Positions 32,601 through 40,595 of a stretch of DNA of 64,000 bases are shown here, piece after piece. This stretch comes from Anoxybacillus ayderensis (GTDB taxonomy: Bacteria > Bacillota > Bacilli > Bacillales > Anoxybacillaceae). Made by a program: the position numbers and the translations under genes. Under the pieces are notes generated by a model that worked only from the letters and a program-made list of their open reading frames with translations, was not told where the DNA came from and did not search any database. Where the stretch lies: contig NZ_JXTG01000006.1 of the NCBI RefSeq assembly GCF_000833605.1, positions 1 to 64,000 of the forward strand, given 5' to 3'. Each line of letters begins with the position of its first letter. Within the stretch, counting starts at the first letter, position 1.

Positions 32601-34272
32601 TCAAGCAAAATTATTTGAAGCAGTTGGTCGTGGTGCAGAGGCACAGCAAAAGCTCGTGCAAACGTTACGTGCCATCGAACAACAGCTCGTGCCTGAATAT
32701 GTCCATCGTGCAAATATGATTGCCGATCGCCTTGAACAACAAACAATGACGTTGGCAGAAGCGGTTCGTGAGCTTCAAGGTGATGCGACACTTGCTAAAC
32801 AACCAAATATGGCGCAAACGCTTCAGCAAGTTACACAAATGCTCGACAAACAACGCCAACAGCTATTCACAGCCCTTGTAATAACAGAAAGTGGAAAACG
32901 TGTAACGAATGATGTACGTGTTGCTATCGCTCAAGCGATGAAAACGATACAAAAGGAGCCAAATGTGAAAGAAGCGCTAAACGTGGCGCGTGCGCAACTC
33001 GCTCAACATATGGAACCGTCACTTCATGAAGCGTTTGCTCGTGCTGATGAGCTTGCAGAAAACGGGCGAGAAATGGCCGCAAGACAAACGGTCGTTCAAG
33101 CGCTTCAACAAGTTGAACAGACGTTGTTGCCAAACAATACCTCAACAGCTGATGATGCGGCGTACGAATCGTTAGCTGCGCTCGGCTTGCAATCAAAAGA
33201 TATTATCGTGCAAACCGTCACGAAACGGATGGCAGAAGCGACGAAACAGTTCCAACAAACGAAGCGTGATATGATGCGCAATTTAGAGGCGATTGATCAT
33301 CTCATTACTCAATACAAGCAAGCGGCGCGACCGCAAGCAAAACAATTGCTAGAAACGACGATTAAACAGCTCGACCAAACGATTTTAAAAAGCGATGCGA
33401 TGTTGTTTGCCGATATGACGATGGAGAAAAAATTACTGCAAGCAAGTTCGCAATTAGCAGAAGCGAAAAAGCTGTTAGAGAAAGGGCAAATGACAGAAGC
33501 GCAAAAAATCGTAAAACAAGTAAAAAGTACGCTTGAACAAATGCAATTTAAGCCGTCCGATGTGAAAGTGAAGCATTTTGTCGACGCTCAGTCTCTTAAA
33601 CAACAAGCGCCAGAACAAGCATTACTCGCGCAATGGAACGATGTTGTCCAACCGGAGCCGTCCGCGCGTCATATGCTGCAAACGATTCGTCGCCTCGGCT
33701 TGATGCATGAAACCGATATGGCGAATGCACTCGTGTTTAACGGTGAAAGCGAACAAACGGAAGATACGATGAAAGGACTCTTAATGAAATTAGCACAGAC
33801 AGGTGGAGAAGCAGCGAAACAAGCAGAACAAGCGTTGACGAATATGACCGGGCAACAGCTGCTGAATAAAAACGATCAAGGAAGTGCGATGCAAACGCTC
33901 TTTTTTACGATCCCGTTGTTGCTACAAAAGGAAGTAAAAGATGTGAAAGTATATGTCAATGCCCGAAACGACGGAAAACGAGTCGATTGGGAAAACTGCA
34001 GCTTATACTTTTTACTTGAAACGAAAAAGCTCGGCGATGTCGGCGTGCTGTTAAGTGCGAACGAACGAACAATTTCTGTGACGTTTCGTAACGATCGCGA
34101 AGATTTTGCAGAGCGCATGCGTCCGCTCATCGAAACGGCGACAAAAAGGTTGGAAGACATCGGCTACCGCGTCGGTCACGTACAATTTACGACGTTTGAG
34201 AAAAAAGAAGAAAAAACGAATGAGCCGAAACGGGCAACATGGACGGAGAAAGGATATGATTTTACAATATGA
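29680..34272 (+). CDS. Giant repeat-containing FliK/YlqG-like flagellar protein
   Basis: The protein is about 1,530 residues. The N-terminus (about 1-95) is a small beta domain (VTLKAGDVYEAVVKE, VQLRGVDIRFRFEG). The centre is almost wholly helical, with six repeats of about 100 residues. The C-terminal ~130 residues (KDVKVYVNARNDGKRVDWEN, LGDVGVLLSANERTISVTF, RLEDIGYRVGHVQF) resemble the FliK hook-length-control C-terminal domain. The start 29680 is preferred because GGAG lies about 10 bases before it and the sigma-D promoter ends just upstream; ATG 29632 lies inside the promoter. The following FlhB-C-like gene overlaps it by 4 bases, as in the ylqG-ylqH pair of B. subtilis. The role as ruler or secretion-switch protein is inferred. 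Confidence 0.7.
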   Translation: MEIRGYGHYRSASSSSTTVTLKAGDVYEAVVKEQVSEKEAIVQLRGVDIRFRFEGDVPPSGRVKVQVTGGNGEVVEGKVVTPPSTSSFETFETPELRQAATIVAQKQLPLTRETVEALRTFLAEGKGTVEQKLETIQIAASKKLDMTVKQLQAVHEALHGKPLSASLHDIVRAIDAHFSFTPIAKQPSQTISELRTQLQQEKNIDRVIEWTKQFAEENGHEEIAKAVREATVMKERGHESFARSRIMQAVAMAEVNEKKTNDVQTERATTQEKQLQIIRQQIEREPIVAKAIAIAKGSDVVRQTLGPALQEAEQLYRSGQPLRAKQRLLEAFASVEKNEDVPVQSASPSQKQVIDEAKRIVRNARHVEDAVRQLKETVLPRIESKELYEAVERVQQLGEKAKNDLIQALRTVGDQPSKSTLPLERKEAQLKQVVDLRKQAESDPNVKAVEAQVREIVRALPVEQGEKLARAFDQAKQLETVGRSVEARQQLVQALRTVEEEAIADVVRTAKEVVRANAPTSTPLEAKETQLKQVVEVRKQAESAPNVRVVEAQVREVVRTLPTEQAEKVARALEQAKQLETVGRSVEARQQFVQALRTVEEEAVADVVRTAKEVVRANAPTTAVEAKESQLKQVTDVRKQAESAPTMKAVEPQVRELTRTLPADEGEKVARALEQAKQLETVGRSVEARQQFVQALRTVEEEAVADVVRTAKEVVRANAPSTVVEAKESQLKQVTEVRKQAESAPTMKAVEPQVREVVRALPANEAEKVARALEQAKQLETVGRSVEARQQLVQGLRTVEEEAVADVVRTAKEVVRANAPATAVEAKESQLKQVTDVRKQAESAPNVRAIEPQVREVVRALPANEAEKVARALEQAKQLETAGRSVEARQQFVQALRTVEEEAVADVVRTAKEVIRTNAPTTALEAKETQLKQVAEVRKQAESAPNVRAIEPQVREVARTLPANEAEKVIQALNQAKLFEAVGRGAEAQQKLVQTLRAIEQQLVPEYVHRANMIADRLEQQTMTLAEAVRELQGDATLAKQPNMAQTLQQVTQMLDKQRQQLFTALVITESGKRVTNDVRVAIAQAMKTIQKEPNVKEALNVARAQLAQHMEPSLHEAFARADELAENGREMAARQTVVQALQQVEQTLLPNNTSTADDAAYESLAALGLQSKDIIVQTVTKRMAEATKQFQQTKRDMMRNLEAIDHLITQYKQAARPQAKQLLETTIKQLDQTILKSDAMLFADMTMEKKLLQASSQLAEAKKLLEKGQMTEAQKIVKQVKSTLEQMQFKPSDVKVKHFVDAQSLKQQAPEQALLAQWNDVVQPEPSARHMLQTIRRLGLMHETDMANALVFNGESEQTEDTMKGLLMKLAQTGGEAAKQAEQALTNMTGQQLLNKNDQGSAMQTLFFTIPLLLQKEVKDVKVYVNARNDGKRVDWENCSLYFLLETKKLGDVGVLLSANERTISVTFRNDREDFAERMRPLIETATKRLEDIGYRVGHVQFTTFEKKEEKTNEPKRATWTEKGYDFTI
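30958..32694 (+). repeat. Six tandem 300-bp coding repeats
   Basis: Units start at 30958, 31261, 31561, 31861, 32161 and 32461. The first is 303 bp (one extra codon), the next four exactly 300 bp, and the last is degenerate. Each encodes a helical unit containing ETQLKQV, VRKQAES, EKVARALEQAKQLET, GRSVEARQQ and VRTAKEVVRANAP. DNA identity between the central units is very high by eye (runs of many tens of identical bases), pointing to recent duplication or ongoing conversion. Weaker related segments flank the array (for example EAEQLYRSGQPLRAKQRLLE and RADELAENGREMAARQTV). Confidence 0.92.
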
Positions 34273-34556
34273 TGTACTTTAACCAAAAACGAAAACGGGA
34301 AATAAACGGTCCGTCGGCGGCGGTCATTCGCTATGAAGAAGGAGATAAAGCGCCGACCGTCGTCGCCCACGGGCGCGGCTATGTGGCAGAAAAAATTATC
34401 GAACTCGCCAAACAAAATGGAGTGCCCGTCGAACAAGATGCCGCGCTCGTACAACATTTACTTGATCTTGACCTTGGCGATACGATTCCCCCACAACTGT
34501 ACGCAGTCATCGCAGAAATTTTAATTTTAATTGAAAAAATGGAACGAAACTATTAA
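34269..34556 (+). CDS. FlhB C-terminal-domain-like protein (YlqH type)
   Basis: The protein has 95 residues and no membrane segment. AAVIRYEEGDKAPTVVAHGRG, YVAEKIIELAKQNGVPVEQD and DLGDTIPPQLYAVIAEIL match the cytoplasmic FlhB/YscU C-terminal domain beyond the autocleavage site. FlhB-C interacts with FliK during the export specificity switch, so its translational coupling to the FliK-like gene is meaningful. The stop codon contains the -35 of the next promoter. Confidence 0.88.
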   Translation: MMYFNQKRKREINGPSAAVIRYEEGDKAPTVVAHGRGYVAEKIIELAKQNGVPVEQDAALVQHLLDLDLGDTIPPQLYAVIAEILILIEKMERNY

Positions 34557-34580
34557 ACATTGAAAAATCGTGACGATAAA
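34554..34580 (+). promoter_or_regulatory. Sigma-D-like promoter before the first fliS
   Basis: TAAA (34554-34557), 15 bases, then ACGATAAA (34573-34580). The -35 is perfect and the -10 matches 5 of 8 against GCCGATAT. Confidence 0.55.
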
Positions 34581-34614
34581 TAAAGTAGGTGAACGATAAA
34601 AGGAGAGTGAGCGC

Positions 34615-35028
34615 GTGGAATTTTTAACAGAAGAAGCGGTGTATAAAAAAACGCCGCAACAATTAACAGCGCTACTTTATGAAGGGTTAATTGAAAGTGT
34701 AGAAGAAGCGATCGCAAGCACAAAAAAAGGCGACTACTCTTATGCCAACAAACTATTGCAAAAAGCAAACGATATTTTACAACGACTAGGTGTTGGGTTA
34801 AATTATGACGCAGGCATTATCGCTCATCAATTAGATGCGCTATACAACTATATGGCCGAGCGTCTTATTGATGCCAATATGAAAAAAGACGTAGCCATGA
34901 TGCAAGAAGTGTTAACGATCGCCAAAGACATTGCGACAGCATGGAACGAGGCACTAAAAAAACAACCGACAACAAACGTTGTGGCAAAAAAAGCGGCGAC
35001 ATATGAACAATTTATTATGACAGAGTAA
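34615..35028 (+). CDS. fliS: FliS-family flagellin chaperone (first copy)
   Basis: The protein has 137 residues. KKTPQQLTALLYEGLIESVEEAI and the four-helix pattern through YNYMAERLIDANMKKDVAMMQEV match FliS, which caps the flagellin C-terminus before export. GTG 34615 is preceded by GGAGAG. It lies 13 bases before a short flagellin gene, suggesting a dedicated chaperone for that flagellin; a second FliS is encoded at 54163. Confidence 0.85.
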   Translation: MEFLTEEAVYKKTPQQLTALLYEGLIESVEEAIASTKKGDYSYANKLLQKANDILQRLGVGLNYDAGIIAHQLDALYNYMAERLIDANMKKDVAMMQEVLTIAKDIATAWNEALKKQPTTNVVAKKAATYEQFIMTE

Positions 35029-35041
35029 AGGAGAGAAAAAA

Positions 35042-35851
35042 ATGAGAATCAACCATAACATTCAAGCATTAAACGCTTATCGTAACTTAGCGGTCAACCA
35101 ATCGAATACAGCGAAAAACTTAGAAAAACTTTCCTCTGGTTTACGCATTAACCGCGCAGCAGACGATGCAGCAGGTTTAGCCATTTCCGAAAAAATGCGC
35201 TCGCAAATTCGCGGATTAGAAGTTGCAGAACGCAACGCATTAGATGCCATTTCGCTTATTCAAACAGCGGAGGGGGCGCTCGGCTCTATTCATAGTATTT
35301 TGCAACGCATGCGTGAGTTAGCGGTACAAGCGGCGAATGGGACGAATACGGATGATGATCGCGAACATATTCAAAATGAAATTGATCAGTTAATTGAAGA
35401 AATTGATCGAATCGCGGAGAACACAACGTTTAATGGCACTAAGTTGCTAGATGGTAATTTTGCCAATGTTAAATTCCAAATTGGTGCAAATGAGGGAGAA
35501 GAAGTAGAGATAACTATAGAAGATATGACAGCAGGAACATTAGGTGTTGATGGTATAGATGTTTCTACAGCGAATCCAAGTGCCATTACAACGATTGACG
35601 AAGCGATTAAGACGGTTTCTGTAGAACGTGGGAAACTTGGTGCTTACCAAAACCGTTTTGAACATACGATCAACAACTTAAAAACAGCGCATGAGAACTT
35701 AACGTCTGCTGAGTCGCGTATTCGCGATACAGATATGGCGATGGAGATGACAAACTTCACGAAAAATAACATTTTAAACCAATCTGCACAGGCGATGCTT
35801 GCGCAATCGAACCAGCTGCCGCAAGGAATTTTGCAATTGTTAAAAAGCTAA
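35042..35851 (+). CDS. Short flagellin (first copy)
   Basis: The protein has 269 residues. The conserved N-terminus is MRINHNIQALNAYRNL, with KLSSGLRINRAADDAAGLAISEKM; the C-terminus has SRIRDTDMAMEMTNFTKNNI and ends QSNQLPQGILQLLKS. Only the D0/D1 core is present, with a minimal central part. GGAGAG precedes the ATG. Unlike hag, it has no long leader with CsrA sites and no intron. It is probably expressed from the sigma-D promoter before fliS as a minor or alternative flagellin. Confidence 0.93.
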   Translation: MRINHNIQALNAYRNLAVNQSNTAKNLEKLSSGLRINRAADDAAGLAISEKMRSQIRGLEVAERNALDAISLIQTAEGALGSIHSILQRMRELAVQAANGTNTDDDREHIQNEIDQLIEEIDRIAENTTFNGTKLLDGNFANVKFQIGANEGEEVEITIEDMTAGTLGVDGIDVSTANPSAITTIDEAIKTVSVERGKLGAYQNRFEHTINNLKTAHENLTSAESRIRDTDMAMEMTNFTKNNILNQSAQAMLAQSNQLPQGILQLLKS

Positions 35852-35856
35852 CGGGT

Positions 35857-35891
35857 AAAAGGGTAGGTCGATGCGACCTCGCCCTTTTTTT
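35857..35891 (+). terminator. Terminator after the first flagellin gene
   Basis: AAAAGGG...AGGTCG-ATG-CGACCT...CCCTTTTTTT forms a strong stem with a T-run directly after the stop codon. Confidence 0.85.
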
Positions 35892-35929
35892 GTACGTGTG
35901 GCATAATAAAAAGAAAAAAGGTGTGAACG

Positions 35930-36370
35930 ATGATGGAAGTGCAAAAAGTATCGCGGGCGTCGTTGAATCGTGTCGAAAAAAAAGACGATGCGCCGATGGA
36001 ATCGGTGTCGTTTACGGAAGTGATGCATAAGAAAAAAAGCGACGTGTTATTTGAACGTTTTCAAACGATGGCGCAAGAAATTGAAGCGCAAGGGAAAAGG
36101 TTAGCTGAGTCGCAAACGGTAGAAGATTTAAAAAAATATAAAAAGCTTGTGAAGCAATTTTTAGACGATGCAGTGAAAAATAGTTTGCAGCTCGAGGAAC
36201 AGCGCGGATTTAGTCGCGGGGGACGGACGAAAATTTATAAGCTTGTGAAAGAAGTCGATCAAAAGTTAGTCGAGCTGACAAATGCGGTGTTGGAAAAAGA
36301 AAAAAAGGGACTTGATTTGCTTGGACTCGTCGGTGAAATTCAAGGATTGATTATTAATATTTACACATAA
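35930..36370 (+). CDS. yaaR: YaaR-family (DUF327) protein
   Basis: The protein has 146 residues. SFTEVMHKKKSDVLFERF, KKYKKLVKQFLDDAVKNS and GLDLLGLVGEIQGLIINIYT are typical of YaaR. The function is unknown. In B. subtilis yaaR lies far from flagellar genes; here it sits in the late flagellar cluster, which hints at a motility link. AAAGGTG precedes the ATG. Confidence 0.85.
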   Translation: MMEVQKVSRASLNRVEKKDDAPMESVSFTEVMHKKKSDVLFERFQTMAQEIEAQGKRLAESQTVEDLKKYKKLVKQFLDDAVKNSLQLEEQRGFSRGGRTKIYKLVKEVDQKLVELTNAVLEKEKKGLDLLGLVGEIQGLIINIYT

Positions 36371-36383
36371 GGGAGGGGAAAGC

Positions 36384-36785
36384 ATGTTAGATAACTGTCC
36401 AAAATGTGGAAGTTTGTTTGTGAAGACGCAATTTCGAGATGTGTGCGAGGCATGTTATAAAGAAGAAGAAAAATTGTTTGAAAAAGTGTACGCATTTATT
36501 CGAAAACGGGAAAATCGAACAGCAACGATGCCACAAGTAGTGGATGCCACAGGAGTAGAAGAAGCGTTAATTGTTAAATGGATTAAAAAAGGACGCCTGC
36601 AGCTCGTTCATTTTCCGAACCTCGGTTATCCGTGCGAAAAGTGTGGAGCAACGATACGTGAAGGGCGACTATGTTCAAAGTGCATTGGTGGTATCCAGAA
36701 AGAAATGACGAAAATTCAACGAGAAGAGGAACGACAAAAACAAGCGAAGCGTCAAACGACATATTTTACAGAGAGAGACGACTAA
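36384..36785 (+). CDS. yvyF: Flagellar-region zinc-finger protein YvyF
   Basis: The protein has 133 residues. Two Cys-pair fingers are visible, CPKCGSLF...CEACY at the N-terminus and CEKCG...CSKC later, with a central MerR-like helix-turn-helix segment (TMPQVVDATGVEEALIVKWIKKGRL). It matches the YvyF type encoded upstream of flgM in bacilli. The molecular role is not established. Confidence 0.9.
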   Translation: MLDNCPKCGSLFVKTQFRDVCEACYKEEEKLFEKVYAFIRKRENRTATMPQVVDATGVEEALIVKWIKKGRLQLVHFPNLGYPCEKCGATIREGRLCSKCIGGIQKEMTKIQREEERQKQAKRQTTYFTERDD

Positions 36786-36809
36786 ACATTTTTTTCTTTT
36801 AGCCGATAA
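36783..36809 (+). promoter_or_regulatory. Sigma-D promoter for flgM-flgN-flgK-flgL
   Basis: TAAA (36783-36786), 15 bases, then GCCGATAA (36802-36809), a near-perfect match to the sigma-D consensus. The -35 overlaps the yvyF stop codon. The known flgM operon of B. subtilis has a sigma-D promoter at this position. Confidence 0.85.
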
Positions 36810-36847
36810 TAATCATAAGGAAAGAAGAACGGGAAAAGCGAGGTGGG

Positions 36848-37108
36848 ATGATGAAAATTAATCGTATTCAGCCGATGAGCGTCAATCCGTATGAACGGAC
36901 GTCGCGCGTTGAAAAACCAACAAAAGCGACGAAAAAAACAGATCAAGTCGAAATTTCAAGCGCGGCGAAAGAATTGCAAGAAGCGGCGAAATTTTCTTCG
37001 GAACGGTTAGAAAAAATGGAGCGGTTAAAAGCAGAAGTGCAAGCAGGGACGTATGCGATCGATGCGCGTGCCATTGCGGAAAGCGTGTTGCGCTATTATA
37101 AACGATGA
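36848..37108 (+). CDS. flgM: Anti-sigma-D factor FlgM
   Basis: The protein has 86 residues. MKINRIQPMSVNPYERTSR at the start and DQVEISSAAKELQEA with VQAGTYAIDARAIAESVLRYY at the C-terminal sigma-binding half are typical. It holds sigma-D inactive until exported through the finished hook. Transcription from its own sigma-D promoter provides feedback. It overlaps flgN by 4 bases. Confidence 0.95.
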   Translation: MMKINRIQPMSVNPYERTSRVEKPTKATKKTDQVEISSAAKELQEAAKFSSERLEKMERLKAEVQAGTYAIDARAIAESVLRYYKR

Positions 37109-37575
37109 CGGAGCGAATGAACATGATCGATCTTATGGAAAAGCTGCTGACATTTCACCGTGGACTGTTGCAGCTGGCACAACAAAAAACAGAAGCGATT
37201 AAAAAAGGCGACATTCATGCGTTGCAACAAATGATGGCGAAAGAACAAAAATATGTCATGGCCATTCGCCAGCTCGAGAGCGAACGAATGAGCCTTCTTT
37301 CACATTTACCTGAAGAAGAGCGAACGGTTCGTTGTTACGCAGAACAGTTGGAAGAAACGGAACGTACAAAGCTTCTCCACTTAGCAAGCGATTTAAGCGA
37401 AACAATCGCACGGTTGAAAGAGCAAAACGAGCTCAATATGCAACTATTGCAACAGTCGCTTCAGTTCATTCATTTTACCCTTGATCTCATGATACCGAAC
37501 GAACAAGATGTGACGTATGACCCGAAGCGAACGGATGAATTGCCGCCACGGTCGTCGTTTGAAGCAAAAACGTAA
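37105..37575 (+). CDS. flgN: FlgN-type chaperone for hook-associated proteins
   Basis: The protein has 156 residues, all helical, with EKLLTFHRGLLQLAQQKTEAIKKGDI at the start, as in FlgN. It chaperones FlgK and FlgL, which are encoded directly downstream. The ATG overlaps the flgM stop. Confidence 0.92.
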   Translation: MTERMNMIDLMEKLLTFHRGLLQLAQQKTEAIKKGDIHALQQMMAKEQKYVMAIRQLESERMSLLSHLPEEERTVRCYAEQLEETERTKLLHLASDLSETIARLKEQNELNMQLLQQSLQFIHFTLDLMIPNEQDVTYDPKRTDELPPRSSFEAKT

Positions 37576-37587
37576 GGGGGTTTTTTT

Positions 37588-39129
37588 GTGCTTTCAACAT
37601 TTCATGGATTAGAAACGGTACGGCGCGGGATGACCGCCCAACAACAAGCGCTATACGTTACGGGGCATAATATCGCAAACGCCAACACGCCAGGTTACTC
37701 GCGCCAACGGGTAAACTTTGAACAAACGCCGCCATATCCGTTTGCGTCGAAAAACCGTCCTGTCGTGCCAGGGCAAATGGGAACAGGTGTGGAAGGCGGC
37801 ACCGTGCAACGAATGCGCGAAGAATTTTTAGACGTCCAATATCGTGGCGAAAATATGAAATACGGCTATTGGAATACGCGCGCAGAAGCGTTGTATAAAA
37901 TGGAAGAAATTATGAACGAGCCGTCAGACGAAGGGCTTGCGAAGACGCTTGACCGTTTTTGGCAGTCGCTTCAAGATTTAGCCGTCAATCCGTCAAACTC
38001 AGGTGCGCGCTCCGTCGTCCGTCAGCGCGGCATGGCGGTCGCTGAAACGTTTCATTACTTATCAAGCTCGTTAAAGTCGATTCGTGATGATATAAAAAAT
38101 GAGCTTGACGTAACAGTGAAAGCTGTAAATTCATTGGCGCGTCAGTTAAATGACTTAAACAAACAAATTAGCGAAGTCGAAGTGCATGGTTATTTGCCGA
38201 ACGATTTATATGATGAACGAAATCGGCTGTTAGATGAGTTGTCGCAATATGTGAACGTTAAAGTAACTCCTGTGCCAAGTGGCGGAAGTGCATTAAAAAT
38301 TGCGGAAGGACGTTTTACGGTAGAGTTAGTGGATCGAACTGGTAGCACAGTCATCGGCACGCTTGTTGATGGACGACTTGGGAAAGTCAATGAATTTCAA
38401 GTGACATATCAAGATAACGTAGCTAAGACGGGGCCAATTGTTAGCTTTTCTCTTGGCGATGCATCATTTTCAACATTTGAGCGCTTAAAAGAAAACGGAA
38501 AAGTAGGAGCTCTTCTTTATTCTTATGGTTACAGCGAAGACGGAGGTACAACGACGAGAGGGTTATATCCCGAAATGCTAGGAGATTTAAATGCCATGGC
38601 AAAAGCATTTGCTGATCAGTTTAATACGGTGCATTCTAATGGATGGAGTGTGGCGGAAATAAAAAATAATGCGACTTCTCCATCCACTAAGCCATTTTTC
38701 ACCTATGACCCAGCTGATCCAGCTGGAACGTTAGATATCGCACAAATCATTAAAGATTCACTTGACAATATTGCCGCATCAGCATCAGGACAAATTGGTG
38801 ACGGAAGCAATGCGCAAGCGTTAGCCGAAGTAAAAAATGGAATGATGAATATCGCAGGAAACACAACAACGATCCAAAACTTTTACGAAAGCTTAATCGG
38901 TCAAATGGCAGTCAATGCCCAAGAAGCGAAACGGTTATCGCAAAATAGCGAAACGCTTCGCCAATCAGTTGACGAACGGCGCATGGCGGTCAGCTCCGTA
39001 TCGCTCGATGAAGAAATGATGAATATGATGAAATTCCAGCATGCTTATAACGCCTCTGCTCGCATGATTACGATGATCGACCAAATGTTGGACAAAATCA
39101 TTAATAACATGGGTCTTGTCGGAAGGTAG
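37588..39129 (+). CDS. flgK: Flagellar hook-associated protein 1 FlgK
   Basis: The protein has 513 residues. The N-terminal rod-type motif is STFHGLETVRRGMTAQQQAL and HNIANANTPGYSRQRVNFEQ; the C-terminal helix is SLDEEMMNMMKFQHAYNASA. FlgK joins hook and filament. The GTG at 37588 follows AAGGGGG. Confidence 0.97.
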   Translation: MLSTFHGLETVRRGMTAQQQALYVTGHNIANANTPGYSRQRVNFEQTPPYPFASKNRPVVPGQMGTGVEGGTVQRMREEFLDVQYRGENMKYGYWNTRAEALYKMEEIMNEPSDEGLAKTLDRFWQSLQDLAVNPSNSGARSVVRQRGMAVAETFHYLSSSLKSIRDDIKNELDVTVKAVNSLARQLNDLNKQISEVEVHGYLPNDLYDERNRLLDELSQYVNVKVTPVPSGGSALKIAEGRFTVELVDRTGSTVIGTLVDGRLGKVNEFQVTYQDNVAKTGPIVSFSLGDASFSTFERLKENGKVGALLYSYGYSEDGGTTTRGLYPEMLGDLNAMAKAFADQFNTVHSNGWSVAEIKNNATSPSTKPFFTYDPADPAGTLDIAQIIKDSLDNIAASASGQIGDGSNAQALAEVKNGMMNIAGNTTTIQNFYESLIGQMAVNAQEAKRLSQNSETLRQSVDERRMAVSSVSLDEEMMNMMKFQHAYNASARMITMIDQMLDKIINNMGLVGR

Positions 39130-39140
39130 GTGAGTAACAT

Positions 39141-40013
39141 ATGCGCGTCACGCAAATGATGCTAGCGAATAATACGCTGCGCAACGTCAGCAAAAGCTAC
39201 GATAAGCTTGGCACGTATCAGCAACAGCTAGCGACAGGGAAAAAAATTCATCGTCCATCAGAAGATCCTGTCGTGGCGATGAAAGGAATGCATTATCGTA
39301 CAAGTTTAACGGAAATCGAGCAGTTTCAACGCAACCTTTCCGAAGCGTATACGTGGATGGAAAATTCGGAATCGGCGCTTAGTCATACGACAAACGTCTT
39401 GCAACGTGCTCGTGAGCTTGTCGTACAAGCGAAAAACGGCACGCTCGGTCAAGAAGACCGTCAAGCGATTGCGCGAGAAATTGAGCAGTTGAAAAAAGAT
39501 TTAGTTCAAGTCGCTAACACGAAAGTAGCAGGGAAATATATTTTTAACGGGACAAACATTGAACAAGCGCCTGTGACAGACGGTGCTCCGCCAACAGTTA
39601 ATAACAACAACGACGATTTTACGGTTGAAGTAGCAAAAGGAGTTAAATTAAAAATTAACGTCACGCCTAACAACGTATTTAACCAAGGATTGTTCGATAC
39701 GTTGCAGCAAATTGAAAACGAATTAGCGAATCCAACAGGGAGTTTAGACAATTTGCTTTCTCAATTAGACGGACATATAAACGACGTCCTTGCCGAACGG
39801 GCAGAGTTAGGAGCGCGCGTCAACCGTTTAGAACTTGTCGAGCAGCGCCTATCTGAACAACAGCTGATCGCCAAACGAATGATTTCAGATAACGAAGATG
39901 CGGACATTGAAAAAATTATTACAGAATTAAAGTCGCAAGAAAGTGTGCATCGCGCCGCGCTCTCTGTCGGGGCACGCATCATTCAGCCGACGCTCGTTGA
40001 TTTCTTACGTTAA
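39141..40013 (+). CDS. flgL: Flagellar hook-associated protein 3 FlgL
   Basis: The protein has 290 residues. RVTQMMLANNTLRNVSKSYD, GKKIHRPSEDPVVAMKGM and the flagellin-like C-terminus (LVEQRLSEQQLIAKRMIS) identify FlgL, the second junction protein. It follows flgK by 11 bases. Confidence 0.96.
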   Translation: MRVTQMMLANNTLRNVSKSYDKLGTYQQQLATGKKIHRPSEDPVVAMKGMHYRTSLTEIEQFQRNLSEAYTWMENSESALSHTTNVLQRARELVVQAKNGTLGQEDRQAIAREIEQLKKDLVQVANTKVAGKYIFNGTNIEQAPVTDGAPPTVNNNNDDFTVEVAKGVKLKINVTPNNVFNQGLFDTLQQIENELANPTGSLDNLLSQLDGHINDVLAERAELGARVNRLELVEQRLSEQQLIAKRMISDNEDADIEKIITELKSQESVHRAALSVGARIIQPTLVDFLR

Positions 40014-40024
40014 GGGGATGATGA

Positions 40025-40582
40025 ATGTTGAGAATCCCGCAACTGACGATGCAAGCGGTGTTTCCGCAACTGTCGATTACGATTGAACGCGGATATATGC
40101 ATATGCGTCAGCCACAAGCGGACATGTCGCTTGAGCAGCCGCAACCACAAGTCGAGATGAAAGCGACGCCTCCGCGCGTAACGATCGACCAGACGGAAGC
40201 GCGTGCGGACGTCGATTTAAAGCACATCTTCCGCCGCATAGAAGAAGCAGCGCAAGAAGGGTATGCGGCTTGGTTATCGTATTTAGAAACGACAGCGATA
40301 CAAGGCGATGAATTAATGCGCATTGAACAAGGCGGCGACGTGCTTGCGATGCAAGCGCAGACGAATAGCGAGCGCCCACCTTTCGACTATAACGTCGGGC
40401 TAGTTCCACGCCCATTTAGCGTAAAAATCGGCTTTGAACAAGGGCGCATCGAGATGAATTGGCAAACGTTAGGAGCGCGCATTCATATCGAACCGCGCCC
40501 TGTACAAATCGACTATAAACCGAACGTCGTGCATATCGATTTAGCGCGTCACAACAGCTTGCGCATCGATGTGAGCGTATAA
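40025..40582 (+). CDS. yviE: YviE/DUF6470 flagellar-region protein
   Basis: The protein has 185 residues, rich in short beta segments with repeated charged-Pro motifs (RIPQLTMQAVFPQLSI, PPRVTIDQTEARADV, YNVGLVPRPFSVKIGFEQG). Its position between flgL and fliW and its overall pattern match YviE. The function is unknown. Confidence 0.88.
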   Translation: MLRIPQLTMQAVFPQLSITIERGYMHMRQPQADMSLEQPQPQVEMKATPPRVTIDQTEARADVDLKHIFRRIEEAAQEGYAAWLSYLETTAIQGDELMRIEQGGDVLAMQAQTNSERPPFDYNVGLVPRPFSVKIGFEQGRIEMNWQTLGARIHIEPRPVQIDYKPNVVHIDLARHNSLRIDVSV

Positions 40583-40595
40583 ATGAGGGATGAAT

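Noticed and set aside
30958-32694. CRISPR array or phage repeat cluster
   Set aside because: The repeats are 300 bp, in frame and entirely coding; no short repeat-spacer pattern occurs anywhere in the window.
30893-32791. Long open frames on the minus strand of the giant repeat gene
   Set aside because: They are repetitive shadows of the codon-biased plus-strand repeats, lack ribosome sites and repeat with the same 300-bp period.
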